A stretch of 64,000 nt of DNA, taken from Yoonia sp. R2331. GTDB lineage: Bacteria; Pseudomonadota; Alphaproteobacteria; Rhodobacterales; Rhodobacteraceae. This document shows positions 1 through 8,609 of the stretch, one piece after another (the first letter of the stretch is position 1; every line of letters begins with the position of its first letter). Both the position numbers and the translations under genes were made by a program. The notes below the pieces were generated by a model. It searched no databases, was not told the DNA's origin, and worked only from the letters and a program-made list of their open reading frames with translations. The stretch spans positions 1,054,001 through 1,118,000 of the forward strand of contig NZ_JBGCUN010000001.1 in the NCBI RefSeq assembly GCF_041103235.1, given 5' to 3'.

Positions 1-80
1 CAACCTGCTACTATATCCCGCAGGACGGGCAGGGGTATGATCAAGCGCGCATCGCCGCCCGCCTGAAGGGGGACATTTGA
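1..80 (+). CDS. C-terminal end of an unidentified protein (partial)
   Basis: Only the last 25 complete codons are present, read in the frame that ends with TGA at 78-80. The tail contains the string CYYIPQDGQGYDQARIAARL and is too short to assign to a family. The stop codon overlaps the ATG of the following glycosyltransferase by one base (TGATG), so the two genes are probably co-transcribed and translationally coupled. The context suggests a surface polysaccharide or sugar-transfer role, but that is inference from one neighbour only. Confidence 0.55.
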   Translation, partial: TCYYIPQDGQGYDQARIAARLKGDI

Positions 81-964
81 TGCTCTGGCGCAACCGCACC
101 ATCAGCAAACTGACACTCACGCCGCCAATTGGGCTTCCTAACCGCGACGGCCTTGGCATTGTGCTGATTGTGCGGAACGAGGCGGCGCATATCGCTGAAT
201 GGGCGCAGTTCCATCATGCCGCAGGTGTGCGCCACTTCATCGTTTATGACAACGGCAGCACCGATGGCACCACCGCCGTGCTCAGGGGGGTGCTGCCAGA
301 CCATGCGCTGACCATTCTGCCCTGGGATCAAAAGCTCGCCGATGGCCGGGGTGGGGCTGAAATCCACAATCAGGTGCTGGCCTATGCACATGCGCTGCGG
401 AACTTTGGCGCAGGCTTTCGGTGGCTGGCGTTCATCGACACGGACGAATTTATGCTGCCCGTTGTGGCAGATAACCTGCCCACAGCACTTAATGCCTTGT
501 CGAATCATGCGCAGGTCTCTTTGCCGTGGCATATGTTCGGGCGCGGGGGGCATGACACGCCACCGCCCGGCGGCATTCTGCGGAACTATTTGCTGCGGTC
601 CGACCCTTTGCAGGCGAGGCACAGCCAGAATTGGAAATGCATCGTTGATCCCACCCGCGTGACCGGCGTGCGTGTCCACGGCTTTGACATAGACGGGGCA
701 GGGATCGGGGTGAATGACGTAGGTGTTCTTGCGACCCACAAAGACCGCGCCAATCGCGCGTTCTATTCTCGCGCGGCGATCCAGCTGAACCACTACTACA
801 CCCGCTCGGATGCAGAGCTTCAGGCCAAGATCAACCGCGGGTCCAACAAGACCGTTGATGCCCAGAAACATATCAAACGCGTGATGCGGATCGTGGATGA
901 GATAGAGCGCGACACGGTCGAAGACCGGCTGGCGCGTGACATCCTCTCACGGCAACAGGGTTAA
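80..964 (+). CDS. glycosyltransferase, family 2/92-like
   Basis: The 294-residue product has the layout of the glycosyl transferase family 2_4 / family 92 group. Near residues 25-41 it shows the nucleotide-sugar entry segment ending RNEAAHIAEW. It continues with DNGSTDGT near residues 58-65 and the metal-binding DTD at about 120-122 inside FIDTDEFMLP. Such enzymes transfer a sugar from a nucleotide-sugar donor to a glycan or surface acceptor; donor and acceptor cannot be read from the sequence. I chose the ATG at 80, which overlaps the upstream stop codon, over an in-frame TTG at 77. No signal peptide or membrane helix is visible, so the protein is probably cytosolic or peripheral. It ends 66 bases before the convergent moaA. 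Confidence 0.8.
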   Translation: MLWRNRTISKLTLTPPIGLPNRDGLGIVLIVRNEAAHIAEWAQFHHAAGVRHFIVYDNGSTDGTTAVLRGVLPDHALTILPWDQKLADGRGGAEIHNQVLAYAHALRNFGAGFRWLAFIDTDEFMLPVVADNLPTALNALSNHAQVSLPWHMFGRGGHDTPPPGGILRNYLLRSDPLQARHSQNWKCIVDPTRVTGVRVHGFDIDGAGIGVNDVGVLATHKDRANRAFYSRAAIQLNHYYTRSDAELQAKINRGSNKTVDAQKHIKRVMRIVDEIERDTVEDRLARDILSRQQG

Positions 965-994
965 CGGATCTTCAGACTTTTGGCTGCATGACAT

Positions 995-1023
995 GTGCAT
1001 GCTTTGTGCATGCAGTGTGTATG
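995..1023 (+). repeat. triple GTGYATG direct repeat, 11-base period
   Basis: Three copies of GTGYATG (GTGCATG, GTGCATG, GTGTATG) start at 995, 1006 and 1017, separated by 4-base spacers. The 7+4 spacing equals one helical turn and is the architecture of binding sites for OmpR/PhoB-family response regulators. A related array lies at 13751-13779 on the other strand. This copy sits between two convergent gene ends, which is an unusual place for a promoter element, so it may instead be a dispersed repeat. Confidence 0.5.
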
Positions 1024-1030
1024 CGGAATC

Positions 1031-2035
1031 TTAACCGCCCGTATGGCTCATGTGGCGGCTGACTTGGCCGTCTACCGTTTGCCGGGAATAGTCGAAATCA
1101 TGGCCCTTGGGTTTCAGCGCAATCGCCGCCCGGATCGCATCATTGAGCGGGCCATCGCTTTCAGACGACCGTAAAGGTGCGCGCAGATCGGCATGCCCTT
1201 CCTGCCCCAGGCAGGTATAGATCTCGCCGGTGCAGGTGATCCGCACGCGGTTACAGCTTTCGCAAAAGTTATGCGACAAAGGTGTAATAAAACCAATGCG
1301 TTGACCGGTTTCGTTCACGCGCACATATCGCGCGGGGCCGCCGGTGCGGTCGGGCAGATCGGTCAATGCGTGCTGCGTCTCAAGCGTGGCGCGCAGGTCT
1401 TTCAGCGACCAGTATTGCCCGATCCGGTCCTCATTGCCGATATCGCCCATTGGCATAACCTCAATGAAAGTCAGGTCGAGGCCACGTTCCGCACACCACG
1501 TGGTCAGCGTGAAAAGCTCATCCTCGTTAAAGTCTTTTAGCGCCACAGCATTGATTTTCACTTTTAAGCCAACGGCTTGCGCGGCTTCAATGCCACGCAG
1601 AACCTGCGGCAACCGTCCCCAACGGGTGATCTGCGCAAATTTCGCCTCGTCCAGCGTATCAAGTGACACATTCACCCGCCGCACCCCCGCCGCATAAAGT
1701 GCTGCGGCGTGTTTCTCCAACTGGCTTCCATTGGTGGTCAGCGTCAACTCTTCCAACGCGCCGCTTTCAAGATGGCGCGACATCCCATTGAAAAAGCTCA
1801 AGATATCCCGGCGCACCAAAGGCTCACCGCCGGTGATCCGCAGCTTTTTGACGCCCAGTCCGATGAAGGCCGTGCACAGTCGGTCAAGCTCTTCCAGCGT
1901 CAGCAGGTCTTTCTTGGGCAGAAAGGTCATATTTTCCGACATGCAGTACACGCAACGAAAATCGCAGCGGTCTGTCACGGACAGGCGCAGATAGGTAATC
2001 GGGCGTGCAAATGGGTCGATCAGGGGGGCGGTCAT
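1031..2035 (-). CDS. moaA: GTP 3',8-cyclase MoaA
   Basis: MoaA is a radical-SAM enzyme that, with MoaC, converts GTP into cyclic pyranopterin monophosphate in the first step of molybdenum cofactor synthesis. The 334-residue protein carries the SAM-cluster motif CDFRCVYC with Cys at 24, 28 and 31. It also has the GGEPL motif near 69-73, the second-cluster cysteines in the C-terminal segment [13 protein letters not shown] and the following YTC, and the conserved C-terminal Gly-Gly (SHTGG). All catalytic features are present and the length is normal for the family. It stands alone here: moaC and the other moa genes are not in the window. It is transcribed divergently from the lipoprotein gene at 2122. 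Confidence 0.96.
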   Translation of the reverse strand: MTAPLIDPFARPITYLRLSVTDRCDFRCVYCMSENMTFLPKKDLLTLEELDRLCTAFIGLGVKKLRITGGEPLVRRDILSFFNGMSRHLESGALEELTLTTNGSQLEKHAAALYAAGVRRVNVSLDTLDEAKFAQITRWGRLPQVLRGIEAAQAVGLKVKINAVALKDFNEDELFTLTTWCAERGLDLTFIEVMPMGDIGNEDRIGQYWSLKDLRATLETQHALTDLPDRTGGPARYVRVNETGQRIGFITPLSHNFCESCNRVRITCTGEIYTCLGQEGHADLRAPLRSSESDGPLNDAIRAAIALKPKGHDFDYSRQTVDGQVSRHMSHTGG

Positions 2036-2121
2036 TGCGAAAGACTATGCCCCGGCAAGGCCTTGCGCAAGACATGACACAGCGCTTGTCACCCCGCAGC
2101 CCGCAGCATAACGTCCTTGTT

Positions 2122-2592
2122 ATGAAACGCCTTATTTTGATGCCCGCGCTTGCCCTTTCAGCCTGTACTGAATTTCAGGCGGCCTTTGCACCACCGGTGG
2201 TAGATGCGCCCGTTGAGCCACCTGCGCCGACCCTTGATCCAACACCGCCACCGCCACCGCCACCCACAGCGCGGACGGTCGCGGAATTCGACACCACAAC
2301 CGCCGAAGACCGAGAAGCGGCACTTGCCGCCCCCGAACCCGCGGGTGAAACAGCGCTTGGCACAGCCATCGGCGCGCTTGGTAATCCCGCAGATCCGGGG
2401 ATTTGGGTTGAAACAGCCCTTGTCACAGAACTCAAACCGGGGCGGATCACATGGGAAGGCAATTCGGTGAACGTGGAGTTGCGGCCATCCGGGGGGCAAG
2501 CGGGATCGGGTGCTGAAATCTCGCTTGCGGCAATGCGCCTGCTCGAAGCGCCGCTGGTCGGTTTGCACGAGATCATGATCTTCGCGGAATAG
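2122..2592 (+). CDS. putative lipoprotein, proline-rich N-terminus
   Basis: A 156-residue protein of unknown function. The N-terminus is a short lipoprotein signal peptide with lipobox LSAC, placing the acylated Cys at about residue 14. It is followed by a proline-rich spacer (about residues 28-50, including PPPPPPP) and then a globular part of about 85 residues ending in LHEIMIFAE. I chose the ATG at 2122 because it starts directly at the signal peptide; the longer frame upstream overlaps the moaA start region and has no signal. The proline-rich stretch suggests a spacer that holds the domain away from the membrane. No family recognised. Confidence 0.7.
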   Translation: MKRLILMPALALSACTEFQAAFAPPVVDAPVEPPAPTLDPTPPPPPPPTARTVAEFDTTTAEDREAALAAPEPAGETALGTAIGALGNPADPGIWVETALVTELKPGRITWEGNSVNVELRPSGGQAGSGAEISLAAMRLLEAPLVGLHEIMIFAE

Positions 2593-2602
2593 ACGGGCCC
2601 GG

Positions 2603-3277
2603 TCAGGGCAACTTGCGCGCGGCTTCCTTGCGGGAAAAGGGTTTCATGGCTTCGCCGTATTGATCCAGAAACGCTACGACCCGTGGCGCATCGTGCTTTG
2701 ATAACTCGCGCAACCACCACGCGACGGCCTTTTGAATGAACCAATCATGGTCCGTCACATAGGTCGCGGCCCAGCCTAAAACGCGATCACGCGCGTCCAA
2801 TTCGGCGGGTTTTGGATTGTTCTGCTTGGTCCACGGCAGTGTCATGACCAAAGCCGCGCGTTTGGTCCACATATGGTCCGAGGTGGTCCACCCTTCGATC
2901 TGGTCCAGCCGCGCCGGGTCCATCACCAGTCGCTTTTGCCCGGCAATGCTGGCGTGGTCAGCCACGGCCCAGGCGTCAAATGACGGAACCCAGGTTTTGA
3001 TCAGTTCCCAGGCATCGGTGTCGTCAGGGCGGATACGGGCCTGGGTCAACAGCTTTGCGGCAGCGATCCTGCCCTCATGCACATCGCTGTCCCAAAGATC
3101 AGCCGACAACGCCAACCGGTCCTGAAGCGTCAGTGCCGCGCGCCACTGCTTAACCTGCGCGTCAATGACCGGGTTTGCGACGCCCAGATAGACGCGCGGC
3201 GCCTTATGATAGGCGGCCATTTCGGCGGCTTTGCCGGGGTCGCCCCCCAATTGAGCGAGGGCATCGGATGCCTTCAT
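2603..3277 (-). CDS. DNA alkylation repair protein, AlkD-like HEAT-repeat glycosylase
   Basis: The 224-residue product matches the AlkD-like DNA alkylation repair family, HEAT-repeat DNA glycosylases that remove alkylated purines. Recognisable segments are the Asp-containing helix VPSFDAWAVADHAS, the following WTTSDHMWTKRAALV helix, and DHDWFIQKAVAWWLREL, which belongs to the C-terminal repeats. The ATG at 3277 overlaps the glmS stop codon by four bases (ATGA), so its translation is coupled to glmS. There is no functional reason for the pairing with amino-sugar synthesis. A second, unrelated-length HEAT-type glycosylase (AlkC-like) lies at 53361 in the same window. Confidence 0.85.
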   Translation of the reverse strand: MKASDALAQLGGDPGKAAEMAAYHKAPRVYLGVANPVIDAQVKQWRAALTLQDRLALSADLWDSDVHEGRIAAAKLLTQARIRPDDTDAWELIKTWVPSFDAWAVADHASIAGQKRLVMDPARLDQIEGWTTSDHMWTKRAALVMTLPWTKQNNPKPAELDARDRVLGWAATYVTDHDWFIQKAVAWWLRELSKHDAPRVVAFLDQYGEAMKPFSRKEAARKLP

Positions 3278-5085
3278 TCGACCGTCACAGACTTGGCAAG
3301 GTTGCGCGGCTGGTCCACATCCGTGCCTTTGGCAACAGCTGTATGATAGGCCAGCAATTGCGCGGGCACCGCATAAACGATGGGGGCCAACAGGTCGGGC
3401 ACTTCTGGCATGATCAGGGTGCGCCAAACGCCATCACCGGCCTCTTCGGCGCCTTTTCGGTCGGTGATTAACAAGACCTTGCCACCGCGAGCCATAACCT
3501 CTTGCATGTTCGAGATCGTCTTGTCGAAAAGCGCATCGCGCGGGGCCATGACAATCACCGGGACATGGGCGTCAACCAAGGCGATCGGGCCATGCTTGAG
3601 CTCGCCAGAGGCATAAGCTTCGGCGTGTATATAACTGATTTCTTTCAGCTTTAGCGCGCCTTCGTGCGCAAGTGGATACATCTGCCCACGGCCCAGGAAC
3701 AGGATGTCGCGCGACTCTGCCAGATCTTGTGCAATGTCATGCACAGCACCTTCGATGGTCAGTGCTGCGTTCATCAGACCGGGCAAGCCATTCATCGCTG
3801 CCAGCAGGTCAGAGACGTCATCAAGATGCCCGCGATCTTGCGCGGCTTTCAGGACCAGCATCGCAAGCGTCGCAAGTTGGCAGGTGAAAGCCTTGGTCGA
3901 GGCCACGCCAATTTCTGCGCCGGCAAGGATCGGCAAGGCCAGATCGCTTTCGCGCGCGATCGAGCTTTCGGCGACATTGACGACCGAAACGATCTTGTCG
4001 GCCTTGCCATCCATGTAGCGCAGCGCGGCCAGGGTATCGGCGGTCTCTCCTGATTGGCTGACGAAAAGTGCGACGGTGCCTTTGGTGACAGGGGGTTCGC
4101 GGTAGCGGAACTCTGACGCGACGTCGATTTCAACCGGCAGTCGGGCGATTTGTTCGAACCAGTATTTCGCAACCATGCAAGCATAATAGGCCGTGCCGCA
4201 GGCCACCATTGTCAGCCGGTCAACTTGCGCGAAATCAAGGCCGGGGGCGGGCAGGGTGATCTGCGCGCCATCGGCATAATGCGCCAGCGCGCCCTGCAGT
4301 ACGGTGGGTTGCTCGGCGATTTCCTTGGCCATGAAGTGCTTGAATCCGGCCTTGTCCACACGGGCGGTGTCGATCTGGATCACACGCATATCACGGTTCG
4401 CCAGCGCACCATTGGCGTCGCGGATTTCAACCGAATTCCGGGTGATGATGGCCCAGTCGCCCTCGTCCAGATAGGTGATTTTGTCTGTCATCGGCGCCAG
4501 CGCAATCGCGTCAGAGCCGACGAACATCTCTCCGTTCCCATGCCCAATGGCAAGCGGAGAGCCTTTGCGCGCCGCGATCAGCAAATCATCCTCGCCATCA
4601 AACAGGAAACACAGCGCATATGCCCCGTCGAGCCGGGCAATGGTCTGTTCGGCGGCGTCACGGGGGCTGTTGCCTTGGTCAAGGTAGTATTGCGCCAAGA
4701 GGGCCACAGTTTCAGTGTCGGTCTCTGTTGAAAAGCCGATGCCTTGCGCCGCCAGAAACTCGCGCAGCTCGCGGAAATTTTCGATGATGCCATTGTGCAC
4801 CACGGCCACCCCAGTGGCGGCATGGGGATGAGCGTTTGAGACTGTGGGCGCGCCGTGTGTGGCCCAGCGGGTATGGCCAATGCCGGATTTGCCCGCCAAC
4901 GGGTCATGCACCAGCGCATCCGAAAGGTTGACCAGCTTGCCCACCGCGCGCCGCCGGTCGAGCCGTTTGTTGTGGATCGTGGCGATGCCAGCGCTGTCGT
5001 AGCCGCGATACTCAAGCCGCTTGAGCGCCTCGACAAGGATGGGGGCTGCTTCATGATCGCCCAGAACACCAACAATGCCACACAT
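3274..5085 (-). CDS. glmS: glucosamine-6-phosphate synthase (isomerizing)
   Basis: GlmS makes glucosamine 6-phosphate from fructose 6-phosphate and glutamine, the entry step to UDP-GlcNAc for peptidoglycan and lipopolysaccharide. The protein is 603 residues, the usual size. Cys2 in MCGIVGVLG is the nucleophile of the N-terminal glutaminase domain. Two SIS sugar-isomerase domains follow (one contains SQSGETADT, the other EGALKLKEISY), and the chain ends with the conserved AKSVTVE. The gene follows glmU by one base on the same strand, so both enzymes of the pathway are made from one transcript. The AlkD-like gene is coupled downstream. No glmS-type ribozyme is present, since glmU abuts directly. 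Confidence 0.97.
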   Translation of the reverse strand: MCGIVGVLGDHEAAPILVEALKRLEYRGYDSAGIATIHNKRLDRRRAVGKLVNLSDALVHDPLAGKSGIGHTRWATHGAPTVSNAHPHAATGVAVVHNGIIENFRELREFLAAQGIGFSTETDTETVALLAQYYLDQGNSPRDAAEQTIARLDGAYALCFLFDGEDDLLIAARKGSPLAIGHGNGEMFVGSDAIALAPMTDKITYLDEGDWAIITRNSVEIRDANGALANRDMRVIQIDTARVDKAGFKHFMAKEIAEQPTVLQGALAHYADGAQITLPAPGLDFAQVDRLTMVACGTAYYACMVAKYWFEQIARLPVEIDVASEFRYREPPVTKGTVALFVSQSGETADTLAALRYMDGKADKIVSVVNVAESSIARESDLALPILAGAEIGVASTKAFTCQLATLAMLVLKAAQDRGHLDDVSDLLAAMNGLPGLMNAALTIEGAVHDIAQDLAESRDILFLGRGQMYPLAHEGALKLKEISYIHAEAYASGELKHGPIALVDAHVPVIVMAPRDALFDKTISNMQEVMARGGKVLLITDRKGAEEAGDGVWRTLIMPEVPDLLAPIVYAVPAQLLAYHTAVAKGTDVDQPRNLAKSVTVE

Positions 5086-5086
5086 T

Positions 5087-6439
5087 TCAGGCCCCTTTTG
5101 CCTTGTCAGCTTTGATTTTTTTCAACTTTGCAAACATCCGCCGCGCGAACCCCGGCTTGTTGTCTTGCCGCGCGCGGGCGACCGCCAGATCACCGGCTGG
5201 CACGTCGCGTGTGATGACCGATCCACTGGCGGTCATCGCGTCATCCCCAAGCGTCACCGGGGCGACCAGCATGGTGTTTGAGCCGACAAAGACGTTTTCA
5301 CCAATGGTGGTTTGATGCTTGAAAACACCGTCGTAATTGCAGGTGATCACCCCCGCACCCACATTGCTGCGTGCGCCAATAGTGGCGTTGCCCACATAGG
5401 ACAGGTGGTTGACCTTGGCCCCTTCGGCGATCTGGGCGCTTTTGATTTCGACAAAGTTGCCAATCCTCACGTCCTCGGCCAGCTCTGCACCCGGACGCAG
5501 GCGGGCGTAGGGGCCAACAATCGCACCGCGGCTGACATGGCACCCTTCAAGATGGGAAAAGGCGCGGATCGTGGCGCCGGTTTCGACCGTCACACCGGGG
5601 GCCATGACCACATTGGGCTCTATCACCGCGTCGCGCCCGATCACCGTGTCGTGCGACACAAAAAGCGTGTCAGGGGCCTGAAGCGTCACGCCTTGCGCAA
5701 TAAGATCGGTGCGGGCGCGGGCTTGAAACTGCGCCTCTGCCGCGGCCAGCTCGGCGCGCGAATTGATACCAAGGGTTTCAGCCTCTTCACAGGCCACGGC
5801 GGTGGCAGTCAGGCCGCGCTCACGGGCAATGGCCACGATGTCGGTCAGGTAATACTCACCAGCGGCGTTGTCGTTGCCAACGGCATTCACCAAATCAAAA
5901 AGCGTGGCGGCATCGGCGCAAACCACACCTGAATTGCACATTGTGATTGCGCGGGTGACTTCATCGGCGTCTTTGAACTCGACAATCCGGGTCAATGTGG
6001 TGCCATCCATGACCAACCGGCCATAGCGGCCGGGGTCTGCTGCCTCGAACCCCAGAACAACCACGTCATGGGTGATCCGTGCGGCGGCCATCGCGGCCAG
6101 CGTGTCTGGTGAAATAAAGGGTGTGTCGCCATAAAGGACAAAGGCATCGCCCGCAAAATCCTGCAGGGCAGGTGCCGCCTGTGCGACGGCATGAGCGGTG
6201 CCAAGCTGTTCATCTTGCACGACAATCTGCGCCTCAGGGTCCCATTCGGTTGCAACCTCACGGACCTGCTCTGCGCCATGACCCGCTACAACCACGTTGC
6301 GCTCTGGCGCGAGTGCCGCGCCGGATTTCATCGCATGGATCAATAGCGGGGCACCGGCCAAAGGGTGCAGCACTTTGGGCAGGTCGGATTGCATCCGCGT
6401 GCCTTTGCCTGCCGCCAAAATGATGAAAGCTGTCGCCAT
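5087..6439 (-). CDS. glmU: bifunctional UDP-N-acetylglucosamine pyrophosphorylase / glucosamine-1-phosphate N-acetyltransferase
   Basis: GlmU acetylates glucosamine 1-phosphate and then uridylylates it to give UDP-GlcNAc. The 450-residue protein begins with the nucleotidyltransferase signature LAAGKGTRM (residues 8-16) and has the active-site segment LYGDTPF near residue 100. The C-terminal half is a left-handed beta-helix with hexapeptide repeats, including HLSYVGNATIG and GVITCNYDG. I chose the ATG at 6439 because it directly precedes the nucleotidyltransferase fold and has a purine-rich site (GAGACAGG) upstream. The gene is divergent from gph and leads the glmU-glmS-alkD operon. Confidence 0.97.
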   Translation of the reverse strand: MATAFIILAAGKGTRMQSDLPKVLHPLAGAPLLIHAMKSGAALAPERNVVVAGHGAEQVREVATEWDPEAQIVVQDEQLGTAHAVAQAAPALQDFAGDAFVLYGDTPFISPDTLAAMAAARITHDVVVLGFEAADPGRYGRLVMDGTTLTRIVEFKDADEVTRAITMCNSGVVCADAATLFDLVNAVGNDNAAGEYYLTDIVAIARERGLTATAVACEEAETLGINSRAELAAAEAQFQARARTDLIAQGVTLQAPDTLFVSHDTVIGRDAVIEPNVVMAPGVTVETGATIRAFSHLEGCHVSRGAIVGPYARLRPGAELAEDVRIGNFVEIKSAQIAEGAKVNHLSYVGNATIGARSNVGAGVITCNYDGVFKHQTTIGENVFVGSNTMLVAPVTLGDDAMTASGSVITRDVPAGDLAVARARQDNKPGFARRMFAKLKKIKADKAKGA

Positions 6440-6462
6440 GAACCTGTCTCGCCCGTTTTTGG

Positions 6463-6495
6463 GTCTTGTATCCGCTTTGAAGGATATCACAAGAC
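6463..6495. other. imperfect inverted repeat in the glmU/gph divergent gap
   Basis: The arms GTCTTGTATCC (6463-6473) and GGAT-ATC-ACAAGAC (6482-6495) pair over 11 positions with a three-base bulge and an 8-base loop. The element sits in the 114-base gap between the divergent glmU and gph starts. It could be an operator or part of a leader. No T-run follows on either strand, so it is not a clear terminator. Confidence 0.35.
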
Positions 6496-6553
6496 TTGGG
6501 GCTTCACATCCAATTACGCATCGTTACAACCCCACACAGGCAACGGGGGCAGG

Positions 6554-7216
6554 ATGCGCGGCGTTATTTTTGATCTTGATGGGACGTTGGCGGACACCAG
6601 CGGTGATCTTATCGCAGCGGCGAATGCTTGCTTTCGCCAGCTTGGGCTTGGGGATGTGCTTGATCCGGTCCGAGATGCGGGAACTGCGCTGAAAGGTGGA
6701 CGTGCGATGCTGCGGCTTGGCTTTGCGCGCACCGGCAGTCACGGCGAAGACGAGGTGGATCGCCAGTATCGGCCGCTTTTGCAGCACTATGAGGGTGCGA
6801 TTGACACCCACACCGTCCTTTATCCCGGCGCGATGGATGCGGTGCGTGATTTGCGCGGCGCGGGCTATAAAGTCGCCATTTGCACAAACAAGCCCGAGGG
6901 TTTGGCGCGGCAGCTTTTGACATCGCTGGGAGTTTTGGAAGACTTTGGGGCCGTGCTGGGGGCTGACAGCTTGCCTGTGCGCAAACCAGACCCGGAACAT
7001 TTGGATGAAACCGCACGTCGCGCTGGCGCTGATCCGCGCCGTGTTGTGCTGGTGGGTGACACCGACACCGACCGCAATACCGCACGAAACGCTGGGGTGC
7101 CGAGTATCCTTGTCACGTTTGGCCCCGGTGGCGGCGATATGGCCGCCCTTGAACCCGAAGGGCTGATCAGCAGCTATGCAGAGTTGCCGGCAGAGGTGTC
7201 GCGGTTGATCGGCTGA
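6554..7216 (+). CDS. gph: phosphoglycolate phosphatase-like HAD hydrolase
   Basis: A 220-residue haloacid-dehalogenase phosphatase of the Gph type, which dephosphorylates 2-phosphoglycolate arising from DNA repair or photorespiration-like metabolism. HAD motif I is DLDGTL near residues 6-11, motif II is the Thr of ICTNKPEG, the motif III Lys lies in VRKPDPE, and motif IV is VGDTDTDRNTA. The start at 6554 is placed right before the HAD core and has an upstream GGGGCAGG. The 3' end overlaps the convergent MmgE/PrpD gene by 43 bases. Substrate within the broad HAD family is inferred from overall similarity. Confidence 0.85.
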   Translation: MRGVIFDLDGTLADTSGDLIAAANACFRQLGLGDVLDPVRDAGTALKGGRAMLRLGFARTGSHGEDEVDRQYRPLLQHYEGAIDTHTVLYPGAMDAVRDLRGAGYKVAICTNKPEGLARQLLTSLGVLEDFGAVLGADSLPVRKPDPEHLDETARRAGADPRRVVLVGDTDTDRNTARNAGVPSILVTFGPGGGDMAALEPEGLISSYAELPAEVSRLIG

Positions 7217-8505
7217 CAGATCAAGGCTGCGAGATCGGCAAAAGGCCTGCCGTTCAGTGTGTTGATCGCCTCTAGAATGTTTGCCGACCAGGCAGCGCCA
7301 AGGCGCGGCCTTGTCAGGGCGGCGAATTTGGCGCGTAGCTCGGACGCCTCTGGCGGATCGGTCGCATCCCACCGCGGTTCGTGCCAGTCACTCGTCAGGG
7401 TCTGCCCGTCTGCGAGCGTCAGGGTTACCTGAGCCACCCGCTGATGTGGAAAAACCGCATTGGCGTGATCATCCTCTGAAAACGTCATCAAGCCTGACAA
7501 GCGGTTCACATCGGCATCATTCAACGCATCATCGGCAATGTCCGCAGGGGTGACGTCGCCGCGCACGATTGCCACTGCCGTGGGGAAGGTGGTGGAATAT
7601 TGCGCCTCTTCGGTGGTTGCGGGATGCGCGGTGGCGAGGCGTGTTGCGGCATGGAAGGTTGTGACGTGCAGGCCAGTGATGGCGCTGTGGTGAAGGCTGT
7701 GATCCCGCATCAACGACAATGCCGCCTCAATCGGGGGCTGGGCCCACCGGCAGACCGGGTAGTTTTTGTAATACTGCTGATTTAGCTGCCAAACATGCCC
7801 AAGATCCGCCCAATGATCCGGCGCATCCTCGACCGTGATCGCAGGCGCGCCGGTAAAGCCCATGGCGGCAAGTTCTGCTGCCGCAACGCCCGCCATCGCA
7901 CCCCAAGAGGATCCGTCTTTCAGCATCGTGGGGTGGTCGATGCAGCGCATCATCTGGCTGCGCGGCCCGTGGTATTCCGCGATCCCCAGTGCGTGCCGGG
8001 TCTGTGTCGCATCCAAACCCATCAGGCGCGCACAGGCCGCAGCCGCGGTCACCGCACCCCAAGACCCAGAGGTGTGGTAGTCAGGTGCAGTGGCGTGCTG
8101 CGCAACCGAGGCGCGCGCGCCGAATTCGTAGCCCATTGCAAGGGCCGCCAGAAAATCGAGCCCGCTGGCGTCAAGGCGATGTGCCACTGGCAGGATCGCG
8201 GCAAACAACGGGCAGCCGATGTGGCCCTTGGCGGGGTTAAAGCCATCGTGAAAATCGAGCGCGTCAATGGTCATGCCAGCAGACAATGCAACACCAGAGG
8301 AAGACGCCGTGCCATTTGCAAATAACATCGGCTGTGTGCCGCCGAATTGTTGGCATGCGAGCTGCGCCATATTCCCGGCTGCACGGGTTTCGGCACCACC
8401 AGCGGCCACACCAATAAGGTCCATTAACGCGAGCGGAAGTTGCGCGGCGACTTGTGCAGGCAGGTCGTGCAGCTGAAAGTCATGGATGAAATCGCGCGGT
8501 TGCAT
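7174..8505 (-). CDS. MmgE/PrpD family protein
   Basis: A 443-residue protein of the MmgE/PrpD family, whose characterised members are 2-methylcitrate dehydratase and cis-aconitate decarboxylase. Family-typical segments are ALDFHDGFNPAKGHIGC (about residues 81-97), a Gly-rich SGSWGAVTAAAA stretch, and the CRWAQPPIEAA segment containing the conserved Cys-Arg. No other methylcitrate-cycle gene is nearby, so a role in propionate degradation is not supported here and the substrate remains unknown. The gene is divergent from a DegT-type aminotransferase across a 104-base gap with two palindromes, and its end overlaps gph. Confidence 0.85.
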   Translation of the reverse strand: MQPRDFIHDFQLHDLPAQVAAQLPLALMDLIGVAAGGAETRAAGNMAQLACQQFGGTQPMLFANGTASSSGVALSAGMTIDALDFHDGFNPAKGHIGCPLFAAILPVAHRLDASGLDFLAALAMGYEFGARASVAQHATAPDYHTSGSWGAVTAAAACARLMGLDATQTRHALGIAEYHGPRSQMMRCIDHPTMLKDGSSWGAMAGVAAAELAAMGFTGAPAITVEDAPDHWADLGHVWQLNQQYYKNYPVCRWAQPPIEAALSLMRDHSLHHSAITGLHVTTFHAATRLATAHPATTEEAQYSTTFPTAVAIVRGDVTPADIADDALNDADVNRLSGLMTFSEDDHANAVFPHQRVAQVTLTLADGQTLTSDWHEPRWDATDPPEASELRAKFAALTRPRLGAAWSANILEAINTLNGRPFADLAALICQPINRDTSAGNSA

Positions 8506-8547
8506 GATCCTAGCTTGGCATCTGCAATTTGCCCGGCGCGTCTGAAT

Positions 8548-8563
8548 GCGACATGCATGTCGC
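8548..8563. promoter_or_regulatory. 16-bp perfect palindrome GCGACATGCATGTCGC
   Basis: A perfect dyad in the divergent gap between the MmgE/PrpD gene (start 8505) and the aminotransferase (start 8610). Its position and symmetry suggest a homodimeric regulator site serving one or both genes. No regulator gene is adjacent, so the binding protein is unknown. Confidence 0.45.
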
Positions 8564-8578
8564 CCGAGCCCGATTGAC

Positions 8579-8590
8579 GTAAGCGCTTAC
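8579..8590. promoter_or_regulatory. LacI-type operator candidate GTAAGCGCTTAC
   Basis: A perfect 12-bp palindrome with the central CG typical of LacI/GalR-family operators. It begins at the last base of a TTGACG hexamer (8574-8579), so a repressor here would cover the promoter region of the aminotransferase starting at 8610. No LacI-type regulator is encoded in the window. Confidence 0.5.
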
Positions 8591-8609
8591 ACCAAGGCAT
8601 TGTCGCACC

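Noticed and set aside
2055-2066. Perfect palindrome GCAAGGCCTTGC between moaA and the divergent lipoprotein gene
   Set aside because: Twelve bases of GC-rich dyad occur by chance often enough in such a genome, and no promoter elements or second copy nearby support a site.
2175-2744. Long minus-strand frame opposite the lipoprotein gene
   Set aside because: It is rich in Gly, Ser and Arg runs that mirror the proline stretch of the plus-strand gene and has no start signal. It is an antisense shadow.
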